Assembly (NCBI GenBank): GCA_020161535.1
Contig: JAIUNW010000010.1
Location: 146,241 to 210,240 of the forward strand
Source: Bacteroidota bacterium
GTDB taxonomy: Bacteria; Bacteroidota; Bacteroidia; Chitinophagales; Chitinophagaceae
Direction: 5' to 3'
DNA length: 64,000 nucleotides
Shown: positions 55,744 to 63,816 of the stretch, one piece after another
Layout: every line of letters starts with the position of its first letter
How positions within the stretch are numbered: position 1 is the stretch's first letter
The notes under the pieces: model-generated
Seen by the model: the letters and a program-made list of their open reading frames with translations, nothing else
What the model was told of the DNA's origin: nothing
Databases searched by the model: none
Position numbers and translations under genes: made by a program

Positions 55744-55916
55744 CTGCCCATAACAGAGCAGTTTGGCACAAGGGCGGCGGAAGAATATATCATGGGCTTT
55801 TGTTATTCTTTTGAACATTTGTTAAACAATATATCGCTGGCCAGAAAAGTTAACCACTTTGCCAAGCAGTAGTAATTCTAATGCCGCCCCTGCGCCAAGC
55901 TGCCGTCCGTTGGCAG
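55744..55916. repeat. long imperfect inverted repeat (attC-like/cassette-boundary element)
   Basis: The left arm 55744-55786 and right arm 55875-55916 are inverted copies. Matching blocks are CTGCC, CAG, TTGGC, CA, GGGCGGC and AGAAT, at least 27 identical positions in 43. An 88-base spacer lies between. Outer ends CTGCC...AAC and GTTGGCAG resemble the inverted core ends of Bacteroidota integron-cassette-like repeats. It separates the toxin-antitoxin genes from the NERD gene. Confidence 0.65.
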
Positions 55917-55959
55917 CGATGAGTTCGGGACACAACCTTCAAAATATTGACAAAGGAAA

Positions 55960-57061
55960 ATGTGCAAAGTTTATAACGCTGTTGGCTGTTTAACAACGGT
56001 AAAAACACATTTGAGGCGACACAACATTAATGACTTCAATTCTATAAACGAGGTAATAAAATTTCAAAAGAGCTTTTCAACTTTAAGACAGCATATCATT
56101 TCAAACCACGAACAGCTTATAGAAAATGAAAAAATTGCTCTTGTCGCAGAAATTTCACAATTAGACAATACGATTAAGACGGAAAAAGCTCATTTTGAAA
56201 ACAGTTTTCGCCGTGAGATTGAAGAATTAACGCAGAAGCTAAACAACTTATCCACTTCAACAGGGTTGAATTTTATTCAGAGGCTTATCAAGTTTATAAA
56301 GCAGTGGTCTTTAAAAGTGAAACTTCAAATTTTAGAACTCAATTTGAATAACAAGGTTAGTTCTGCAGTGAGCAGCCTGGTTGAGCAATATCAATTTAAA
56401 ACTAATCGCCATCAATTTATCACTTCGCATTTTAGGGACGCAGTTAACGAAAGTTGTTTAGCCGAAATAAACAAGATTGAGTATAAACTGCGTATAATTG
56501 ATGAAGTAAAAAGCTCAATTTTTGGCGCTTTAGGCGAACATAAAGTTGTAAAAGAGTTGGAAAACTTATCCGACGATAATGTTTTAATAAACAATTTTAC
56601 CCTAAATTTTCATCCTGCTATTTACAATCGACAAGAGAATGATTATATCAAATCAATTCAGATCGACCATCTGCTTATCACGCCTTCTGGTATCTTTCTT
56701 ATTGAAACAAAAAGTTGGAGTGAAAAATCATTGGCAAGTTTGGATTTACGTTCCCCAGTGCAACAAATAAAACGAACAAGCTTTGCTCTCTTTAAGATAC
56801 TAACCGGATATATTTCAAGCGACAGGGTAAAAATTAAGCAACATCATTGGGGAGACAGAAAAAATACCAGTAAAAAACCTGATTGTATTGACAAATTCAA
56901 AACTAAACGAGGAGTTTCAGTATGTTAAAGTCTTAGCAGTTAATGAGCTTCTTGGCTATGTCAAATATTTCAAGCCAATATTCACAAATAGGGAGACAGA
57001 GGCAATTGCAAGTTATTTGCTCAACTTGAATGACCAAAAACATTTGACACAAAGAGTATGA
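55960..57061 (+). CDS. NERD nuclease-related protein, interrupted by a frameshift
   Basis: The first 322-codon frame encodes a cysteine/histidine N-terminus (C2, C10, H17, H21), a coiled-coil middle (about 60-130) and a NERD domain with GALGE at 189-193, Asp236 (IQIDHL) and E249-T-K251. After TGG GGA GAC AGA the frame runs out in a six-A tract (56859-56864). One base fewer there would continue with conserved sequence IPVKNLIVLTNSK to a TGA at 57059-57061. NERD domains are predicted nucleases in defence-related and mobile contexts. The gene may be a pseudogene, a sequencing slip or read by slippage. Confidence 0.75.
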
Positions 57062-57198
57062 TGACAAAAGCAAAATCTTACTGCTGCCAACACAGGGTTA
57101 ATACTTTATGCTACAATTGTTCAACAAAAGAGGAAGAAGTTTCAAATTGGCAATTACATAAAATAGAAGAGGATATTTTAAAAAACCTTTTGCCCTAG
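57058..57198 (+). CDS. tiny cysteine-rich ORF, doubtful
   Basis: A 46-residue frame starting with ATG overlapping the shifted NERD stop. It has five possible metal-binding residues (C9, C10, H12, C18, C21) and a charged helix-like end. This stretch also contains CTGCTGCCAACAC, like the edge of the cassette-boundary repeats, so the ORF may be coincidental. Confidence 0.3.
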   Translation: MMTKAKSYCCQHRVNTLCYNCSTKEEEVSNWQLHKIEEDILKNLLP

Positions 57199-57314
57199 TG
57201 TAACCTAACCACAATGATGGCAGTGTTTCTGGCAAAGGAGGGGAATTTTTAGACATTCCGGTAGCGAAAATTTCGATCGGATATGCGTAAATTGGCTGCA
57301 AACACCGAACCTAT

Positions 57315-58169
57315 ATGTTCAAAGTGTCAATGTCGAAATTTAGCATTGCAGACAAGAAAGTAGCTAACGCGCTGATATTGCTGGTAATAGCTTTTGTACT
57401 ATTGACTTTGGTACAGGATTTTTTGCGAGCGGAGTTGAAAAATTCTGCATTCTATTTTTCTGAATCATTACTGTATAGTTCATTTTGGTGGCTTTTTTTG
57501 CCATTACTGTTTATCCAGTATTTTGTTGTTAACCTTCAGCGTAAGAAGAGGATAGCGATTCTATTAGCTGTTATTTTGTTGCCTGCTTTTGTTCACCTGT
57601 TCGCTTTCCCGCTTTTAGTATCAGCTATTTCTTCGATAGTCTATTTTCATACCTATGGATTCCAACAGGTGTTAAGGTATACTTTATCAGAACAGGTTTA
57701 CTTGTTGGTTATCATCTACTCCATCCCCGTTTTGATATTCTACTTTTTTCATAAAAAGCAGCATCCGTCTGCAAATGCGTCGGCTATTAGCGAAAAAAGT
57801 GATGTGTCTTTAAGCCAGTTTATCACCACTATCTTGGTGTCTGACGGCAACAAAAAACTGAATATCGTAGTAGCAGATATCTTTTATTTTTCGGCAAACC
57901 CACCTTATATTAATATTCATCTCGAAGGGAAAAAGTACCTGCACCTTGAAACTTTGAAATCCATGTCAATAAAATTGAACCCCAAGCAGTTTATTAGGGT
58001 GCATAAGTCGTCTATCGTAAATATTGAAATGGTTACTTCTTACACCACGCGGCTTAATGGCGACTATGATTTAACAATGAAAAACAACACCATTATCAGG
58101 GTAAGTAGAAATTTCGCCGGCAATTTCAAAAACCGGTTTGTCAAAATCCATCAGGATACAATAAAATGA
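57315..58169 (+). CDS. membrane-bound LytTR-domain DNA-binding regulator
   Basis: A 284-residue protein. Four hydrophobic segments occupy about residues 17-36, 50-70, 80-110 and 128-148. A C-terminal LytTR domain follows (about 175-280: VVADIFYFSANPPYINIHLE, PKQFIRVHKSSIVNIEMV, LTMKNNTIIRVSRNF). Membrane LytTR proteins act as one-component regulators or as partners of membrane sensors. The likely target is the dioxygenase-like gene 42 bases downstream. ATG 57330 is a possible alternative start. Confidence 0.85.
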   Translation: MFKVSMSKFSIADKKVANALILLVIAFVLLTLVQDFLRAELKNSAFYFSESLLYSSFWWLFLPLLFIQYFVVNLQRKKRIAILLAVILLPAFVHLFAFPLLVSAISSIVYFHTYGFQQVLRYTLSEQVYLLVIIYSIPVLIFYFFHKKQHPSANASAISEKSDVSLSQFITTILVSDGNKKLNIVVADIFYFSANPPYINIHLEGKKYLHLETLKSMSIKLNPKQFIRVHKSSIVNIEMVTSYTTRLNGDYDLTMKNNTIIRVSRNFAGNFKNRFVKIHQDTIK

Positions 58170-58211
58170 CCTCATCTTACAGCATCTAAGTTGATTATCA
58201 GCCTTCTAATA

Positions 58212-59429
58212 ATGAAATTGTCAAATAAATTATTAGAAATGAATGCTAAAACACCTGTTACCTGTTTAGTGGTCATCACCAACTTTTTAATAAGTTGTAG
58301 TGGGCAAACAACCCCAAACACTTTACATCAGCCAGAAAATAAAGGCGTAGTTGGCGGGCCATTTGAAAACGGCGACTTTATGTACATTGGTATGCCAAAA
58401 AATATCAAAGCGGTTGATACCAGTGCGGGCTGGTTGCAGAAAGGACAAAAACTTTTAGTTACCGGCACCATTTATAAACTGGATGGCAAAACACCCGCAT
58501 CCAATGTCATTCTTTACTACTACCATACCGATATAAATGGGGTGTACGCGGACAAGCGAGGGTTAGATCGTAGGGTGGTTAAACACGGATATATTCGTGG
58601 TTGGGTAAAATCGGATGCAAATGGCAAATATGCTATTTACACAGTTAGACCTGCACCCTATCCAAACACAGATTTCGAAGCACATATACATCCAACGATA
58701 AAGGAGCCGGAAATTGACAAGGAATATTATATAGACGAATTTGTATTTGACGACGACACATTGCTTACGGGTGCAAAAAGAAAGCGATTGGAAAACCGTG
58801 GTGGCAGTGGCGTTTTAAGATTGTTTGCCAAAGACAGCATACAAGTGGCAGAGCACAATATAATATTGGGACTTAATATTCCAAACTATCCTAGAACATT
58901 TACACCAGAACCGCGATCAGGACTACATATTGGTGAAGATCAACCTTCATTTAGTCCCTACCATGCTTTCGGTCCGGACAAAGGCGCCAAAACTTGTCTC
59001 GTTTGCAAATATGGGCGCTACCACGGTATATTATTTTTTGTAGGCAACAAACCGAATTGGGGAGAAACAAAAAAATGGTTAACATTTTTGGAGCAGCAAA
59101 GTGTTGAAAGGGGCAGGTACCTGAAAGCGTATTTTGTGTACGGAAACAACATTGACTACAACAATGAAAAACGGCAAAATCAATTGGAAAAAATTGGCAA
59201 TGAATTAAAGTTAAAAAACATTGCGCTCACCTTCGTGCCCTCCTTTTCCGATATCGAAACTGATATACACTTAAGTAAAATTAACCCGGACGTGGAAAAC
59301 ACGTTTATTATTTACAAAAACAGAACAATCATTGACAAACATATCAACCTTAAACCAACGGAGGAAAACTTCGAATTGTTAGCCAAAGAATTAGACACAA
59401 ATAGAGGCGACTATTTTGAATTAGACTGA
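58212..59429 (+). CDS. lipoprotein with intradiol-dioxygenase-like and redoxin-like domains
   Basis: A 405-residue lipoprotein (lipobox LISC, Cys29). The first part resembles intradiol ring-cleavage dioxygenases: ILYYYHTDINGVYADKRG, GYIRGWVKSDANGKYAIYTV and AHIHPTIKEPEID, with the His158-x-His160 pair that would bind iron. The C-terminal half (about 250-400) has a CLVC pair at 262-265 and a thioredoxin-like profile. Fusion of the two is unusual, and whether tyrosine ligands are complete is not clear. Start could also be ATG 58239. Confidence 0.75.
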   Translation: MKLSNKLLEMNAKTPVTCLVVITNFLISCSGQTTPNTLHQPENKGVVGGPFENGDFMYIGMPKNIKAVDTSAGWLQKGQKLLVTGTIYKLDGKTPASNVILYYYHTDINGVYADKRGLDRRVVKHGYIRGWVKSDANGKYAIYTVRPAPYPNTDFEAHIHPTIKEPEIDKEYYIDEFVFDDDTLLTGAKRKRLENRGGSGVLRLFAKDSIQVAEHNIILGLNIPNYPRTFTPEPRSGLHIGEDQPSFSPYHAFGPDKGAKTCLVCKYGRYHGILFFVGNKPNWGETKKWLTFLEQQSVERGRYLKAYFVYGNNIDYNNEKRQNQLEKIGNELKLKNIALTFVPSFSDIETDIHLSKINPDVENTFIIYKNRTIIDKHINLKPTEENFELLAKELDTNRGDYFELD

Positions 59430-59644
59430 CTTTGGTATTTCAAAAGTGGATCGCAGAAACAAAGTATTCTCGTAAGTAAAAATAGAATTTGTAACTGGTA
59501 TAACGAAACCTGCTCATAGCCCTTTCAGGCAAAATGCTTAACAGAACAATTTCGTCTTCCTTGCGGCGACCCAAATTTTCTGTCAATGAAAATCTGCAGC
59601 ATCGGCGCGCAAAGCACAAACAATCGTATAAAATCACCGGTAAA
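59430..59644. other. intergenic stretch with a degenerate cassette-edge copy
   Basis: No convincing gene. GAAACCTGCTCATAGC at 59505-59520 resembles the GAAAACCTGCCCATAAC edge at 55738-55754. An ATG at 59534 opens the deiminase frame early but adds 37 residues with no signal features, so I ignore it. Confidence 0.35.
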
Positions 59645-60754
59645 ATGATCTTTTCAATAATGACCTTTCTAACGCTAATAATGGCTTGTGGCAATGATGA
59701 CGAGCTGCAGCCGACCAGCCCAACCGCCGATGTCCTTTATACCATGCCCGAAGAAACGGACACCCATGAGGGAACCTGGTTGCAATGGCCGCATGAGTAC
59801 CAGTATGGCAAAACCTACAGAAACCGGCTGGACCAGACCTGGGTGGACATGACCAAAGAATTGGCATCCAGCGAGAAGGTTGACCTCATTGTGTATGATG
59901 AAACCGAACAAACCCGGGTTACGGCTTTATTGACCGATGCCGGCGTGGCGCTGACCAATATTGATTTCAGCATTTACAAAACCGACGATGTTTGGGTACG
60001 AGACAACGGCCCCATTTATGTGAAAGACAAAAATGGCAACTTGCAAATAGAAGACTGGGGCTTTAACGGCTGGGGAAACAAAGCAGCATTTGATAATTGC
60101 AATGCCATACCGGCAAAGATTGCGGCTAAGCAGGGTAAGACCGCCGTTGATATCAATGGCATCATGATAAATGAGGGCGGCAGTGTGGAAATTGACGGCA
60201 AGGGTACTTTGATGGCTTGTAAAAGTTCTATTCTAAACAACAATAGAAACCCCGGCATGACGCAGGCCCAGGCAGAGGCAATATTTACCAAATACCTGGG
60301 TGTCACCAACTTTCTTTGGCTCGACGGACAAGCAGGGCTGGAGATCACCGACCAACACATTGACGGCTTTGCGAGGTTTGGTAATACTACCACCATTGTA
60401 ACCATGGAACAAGCCGACTTATTGGATTTTGATGTGCTGCAAACCGACATCGATAAACTTTTTGCGGCAAAGAATAAAAGCGGGCAAGCATACAATTTCC
60501 TGACCTTGCCACTATCGCAAAACGACGTGGTAACAACCTATGGCAAAAACCTGGGCTACAAAGGATCCTATTGCAATTATTATATTGCCAATACCAAAGT
60601 GCTAGTGCCGATATACAATGACCCAAACGACGCGGTTGCCATGGCTAAAATCCAAACACTGTATCCAACAAGAAAAGTGGTAGGCATCGACGTGAGAAAT
60701 TTATATGCAAACGGCGGTATGGTGCATTGCGTAACACAACAGCAGCCACAATGA
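59645..60754 (+). CDS. agmatine deiminase / peptidylarginine deiminase-family lipoprotein
   Basis: A 369-residue protein; the lipoprotein signal ends in LIMAC. Family motifs are DVWVRDNGPIYV (substrate Asp/Arg region), EDWGFNGWG, EGGSVEIDG, DQHIDGFARF with His238, and the C-terminal nucleophile Cys362 in GGMVHC. These enzymes remove the guanidino imine from agmatine or arginine to give citrulline-type products. Lipoprotein anchoring is atypical for agmatine deiminases and closer to the PAD_porph group. Confidence 0.87.
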   Translation: MIFSIMTFLTLIMACGNDDELQPTSPTADVLYTMPEETDTHEGTWLQWPHEYQYGKTYRNRLDQTWVDMTKELASSEKVDLIVYDETEQTRVTALLTDAGVALTNIDFSIYKTDDVWVRDNGPIYVKDKNGNLQIEDWGFNGWGNKAAFDNCNAIPAKIAAKQGKTAVDINGIMINEGGSVEIDGKGTLMACKSSILNNNRNPGMTQAQAEAIFTKYLGVTNFLWLDGQAGLEITDQHIDGFARFGNTTTIVTMEQADLLDFDVLQTDIDKLFAAKNKSGQAYNFLTLPLSQNDVVTTYGKNLGYKGSYCNYYIANTKVLVPIYNDPNDAVAMAKIQTLYPTRKVVGIDVRNLYANGGMVHCVTQQQPQ

Positions 60755-60785
60755 ATAGAAAAATCCCCAGCCGCTAAAACCAACA

Positions 60786-60944
60786 ATGTCAATTAAAACT
60801 GCCGCTTGCTTTCTGGCAATCCTTGTTGCGGTAAACCTTGCCGCTGGGCAGCGAGCCAAAGACAAGGAGAAAATTCATTCGTTAGAAGCACCGAAAGAAG
60901 ACGTATGCAATTCGGCCGGGAGAAAGTATAATTTTGCAGCATGA
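60786..60944 (+). CDS. small exported peptide or remnant with signal sequence
   Basis: A 52-residue frame. MSIKTAACFLAILVAVNLAAG is a plausible signal peptide, followed by a short charged tail. Its TGA overlaps the next ATG (ATGA), but a promoter-like -7 box for the next gene lies inside it. It may be a leftover of a larger gene or a short secreted peptide. Confidence 0.35.
   Translation: MSIKTAACFLAILVAVNLAAGQRAKDKEKIHSLEAPKEDVCNSAGRKYNFAA
60929..60936 (+). promoter_or_regulatory. -7 element before the unknown gene (TAATTTTG)
   Basis: TAATTTTG fits TAnnTTTG four bases before ATG 60941, suggesting a nearly leaderless transcript. No -33 TTG is seen at the expected distance. Confidence 0.4.
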
Positions 60945-61480
60945 GGTTTGAAAGCGTGTATAGCATATCGGCAAACAAGATCGAGTTTCAACGTTATCCT
61001 TTTTTCTTTAGCTCTCTGCAAACGAATAAACTGCTTACGCGCGATAGAATCAACGCCATCGACCTGAACAGCTTTCCGCAGTCGCTCATTATCGACAACC
61101 ACGAAATCGTATTTGTGAATCACGACGACAAACAGTCGCTGGCTTCTTTTGCCCACAACAATACCATCCCGCTCTCCAGACATGTTGATACCTGGTCGAT
61201 GCTGACCCGAAACTACCTCGACAATCAAGTGGATGAGCAAACCATTGAAGCCCAGAACCAAAAACTGGCAGCCATCGGTATTGATCAGCGGGCATTTAAC
61301 CGAATCAATAAAATGCTTCGCTACACATTGACGGGCAGTACAGAATGGGTCTACCTCGGGCTATGGGATGTGCTGGCCATGAAACAGTACCGAAATCCAT
61401 TTTATAGATTTTACGGAAAGCGTTACTATTGGGAATTGATGCGCATTGCCCTTCAAGGTAGTGCGTATACAATGCGTTGA
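60941..61480 (+). CDS. uncharacterised cytoplasmic protein
   Basis: A 179-residue protein with no signal peptide or membrane helix. It has alternating hydrophobic/charged stretches and ends with an aromatic, basic segment (RNPFYRFYGKRYYWELMRI). I do not recognise a family. It lies between the deiminase lipoprotein and the GH110-type gene in the accessory-looking stretch. Confidence 0.6.
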   Translation: MRFESVYSISANKIEFQRYPFFFSSLQTNKLLTRDRINAIDLNSFPQSLIIDNHEIVFVNHDDKQSLASFAHNNTIPLSRHVDTWSMLTRNYLDNQVDEQTIEAQNQKLAAIGIDQRAFNRINKMLRYTLTGSTEWVYLGLWDVLAMKQYRNPFYRFYGKRYYWELMRIALQGSAYTMR

Positions 61481-61509
61481 TATTTTTAATGCTTCTAGTT
61501 TTCATCCCC

Positions 61510-63345
61510 ATGACCAGAATATTGTTCTGCAGTATAAGCCTGCTGCTTTTATTGTCGCCCGCCAAGGCCCAGGATACCATTCGCCTTGCTGACTACGGCT
61601 ATATACCCGGCTCTCGTCAAAATGCCGTTCCTTATGTACAGCAAGCGTTGGCGGATGCTAAAAAAAGACAGCACCCGGTACTTGTCTTCGCACCTGGTCG
61701 ATATGATTTCTGGCCGCAATACGCCACCGACAAAGCATATTTTGAAAGCAATACCGATGTTATTCCCAGCCGTCGTTGTCCGGTACTGATTGAGCAATTC
61801 AAAGCGCTCACCATCGAAGGCAATAATGCCGAATGGGTGTTTCATGATCGCGTGCAACCAATTACGATAGACAGCAGCGAACAGATTATCATTCGAAACC
61901 TGCACATCGATTGGGATATTCCGCTGACGGCGCAGGCGCAAATCAACACGGTGACCGACAACTACGTTGACCTGGCCATTAATGCCTACGAATCCCCCTA
62001 TATCATCGAAGACGATAAACTGACTTTTGTGGGCGAGGGCTGGAAGAGCAGGGTATGGGGCGCGATGGAATTCGACAAAGACAGTAAACGCATCGTCGCA
62101 CAATCGGGCGATAACTGCATGGGAGAAAACTTTCAGCATTACAAGGCTACCGAACTGGAAAAGGGGCTTGTTCGTTTGTCATACCCGGGTAAGCACAAAC
62201 CCATAACGGGAAACTGGTTGGTGTTGCGCCACAGCGCCCGCGATCATGCCGGTGTTTTTATTGTGGGCAGCAAAGCGGTGCAAATTGAAAACCTCTACCT
62301 ATACCATACCGCGGGGCTGGGCATCTTGTCGCAGTATTCGGCCGATCTTCGTTTTACCAATGTGCAGGTGGTGCCGAATGAAAAGAAGAACCGGATATTG
62401 TCGGGGCATGATGATGGTATGCATTTTTCCAATTGCCGCGGGCAAATTACCATCGATAGTTGCCGCTTCGCCTCGCTGATGGATGACCCGATCAATATTC
62501 ATGGCACCTCGGTTCGAATCATTAAAAAGATTACCGATACCCGGTTGCGCTGTCGACTTATGCACGACCAGAGTATTGGTTTTAGCTGGGCGGATGCGGG
62601 CGATACCCTGGGTATTATTGAAAACGAATCGATGCGCACCGTGGGCAAAGCGGTGGTGGCTTCTTTTGTGCCGCAAGATCCTCGCGAGTTTGACATCGAT
62701 TTAACTGCGCCCTTGCCGCCGGGTATTGGCGAGGGCGACGCGCTGGAAAACCTTCACTGGACACCCCATGTCTGGATCAAACGCAGTTTTTTCGGCAGCA
62801 ACCGCGCACGAGGCATCCTCGTATCTACACCTGGCAGCGTGCTAATTGAAAACAATGTGTTTACCTCCAGTGGTTCTGCCATCCTGATTGCCGGCGATGC
62901 CAATGGCTGGTACGAGTCGGGCGCGGTTAATGACGTGCTCATCCGTAACAACCTGTTTCAGGATCCCTGCCTGACTTCTCTCTACCAATTCTGTGAAGGC
63001 ATCATTAGTATCTATCCAGAGATACCCCACCCCGATAGTCGATATCCTTTCCACCGCAATATCCGAATAGAGTACAACACATTTCATCCGTTTGATTATC
63101 CGGTACTATACGCCAAATCAGTGCAGGGATTAACATTTAGCCACAACACAATCATTCGTTCCAAGCGCTATCAACCCTTTCACCACCGTCGCGCTATGTT
63201 GAGTTTCGACTGGTGTAGACAAGTGGAGATAGAAGACAACAAGCTGGAAGGCGATGTATTGGGCAAGAATATCCAACTGAAGGAAACACCTCGCAAGGAA
63301 ATCAAGTTCAACAAGCAGCAGGGGCTACAGATAACCTTACAATAA
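61510..63345 (+). CDS. alpha-1,3-galactosidase-like right-handed beta-helix protein (GH110)
   Basis: A 611-residue exported protein (signal peptide TRILFCSISLLLLLSPAKAQ). The GH110-type features are GHDDGMHFSNCRG and SLMDDPINIHGT (Asp325, Asp326) within a parallel beta-helix, preceded by ITIDSSEQIIIRNLHIDW. GH110 enzymes remove terminal alpha-1,3-linked galactose. ATG 61510 follows the overlap with the previous gene; starting at 61477 would place the signal peptide internally. The end overlaps the convergent peroxidase by nine bases. Confidence 0.82.
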   Translation: MTRILFCSISLLLLLSPAKAQDTIRLADYGYIPGSRQNAVPYVQQALADAKKRQHPVLVFAPGRYDFWPQYATDKAYFESNTDVIPSRRCPVLIEQFKALTIEGNNAEWVFHDRVQPITIDSSEQIIIRNLHIDWDIPLTAQAQINTVTDNYVDLAINAYESPYIIEDDKLTFVGEGWKSRVWGAMEFDKDSKRIVAQSGDNCMGENFQHYKATELEKGLVRLSYPGKHKPITGNWLVLRHSARDHAGVFIVGSKAVQIENLYLYHTAGLGILSQYSADLRFTNVQVVPNEKKNRILSGHDDGMHFSNCRGQITIDSCRFASLMDDPINIHGTSVRIIKKITDTRLRCRLMHDQSIGFSWADAGDTLGIIENESMRTVGKAVVASFVPQDPREFDIDLTAPLPPGIGEGDALENLHWTPHVWIKRSFFGSNRARGILVSTPGSVLIENNVFTSSGSAILIAGDANGWYESGAVNDVLIRNNLFQDPCLTSLYQFCEGIISIYPEIPHPDSRYPFHRNIRIEYNTFHPFDYPVLYAKSVQGLTFSHNTIIRSKRYQPFHHRRAMLSFDWCRQVEIEDNKLEGDVLGKNIQLKETPRKEIKFNKQQGLQITLQ

Positions 63346-63816
63346 CTTCAGGATATCTTTCTCTATGGCTGCAGGCGTGGTGGTGGGTGCGTATCTTTTG
63401 TACGGCCTTCCGTCTTTGGTCACCAGGAACTTGGTGAAATTCCATTTTATACGACGCACCAAAAAACCAGGCAGCTTTTTCTTCAGGTATTTAAAAACCG
63501 GATCGGTATCCGGCCCGTTCACATTGGTTTTAGCAGTCAGTTGAAAATGCACCCCATGATTTATTTGGCAAACTTCTTCTACCGTTTCATTCGATTCTGG
63601 TTCCTGTCCCGCAAACTGGTCACAGGGAAATCCCAATACCACCAAGCCCCTGTCTTTATACCGTTGGTGCAAGGCTTCCAGGCCCTCAAATTGTGGAGCT
63701 AGTCCGCATTTAGTAGCTGTATTCACCACCAGCACCAGCTTCCCTTTAAAGGCTGAAAAAGGAATTGTTTTACCTGCCGGTGTTTTGGCACTTAAATCAT
63801 AGAAATGTTCACTCAT
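63337..63816 (-). CDS. glutathione peroxidase (cysteine-type)
   Basis: A 159-residue thiol peroxidase. The catalytic Cys37 is in NTATKCGLAPQFEGLE, the Gln in FPCDQFAGQEP and the Trp/Asn pair in KWNFTKFLV. It is the Cys rather than selenocysteine form. ATG 63816 (MSEHFYDL) is chosen; an upstream ATG at 63885 would add 23 residues without homology. Such enzymes often use thioredoxin instead of glutathione. Confidence 0.93.
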   Translation of the reverse strand: MSEHFYDLSAKTPAGKTIPFSAFKGKLVLVVNTATKCGLAPQFEGLEALHQRYKDRGLVVLGFPCDQFAGQEPESNETVEEVCQINHGVHFQLTAKTNVNGPDTDPVFKYLKKKLPGFLVRRIKWNFTKFLVTKDGRPYKRYAPTTTPAAIEKDILKLL

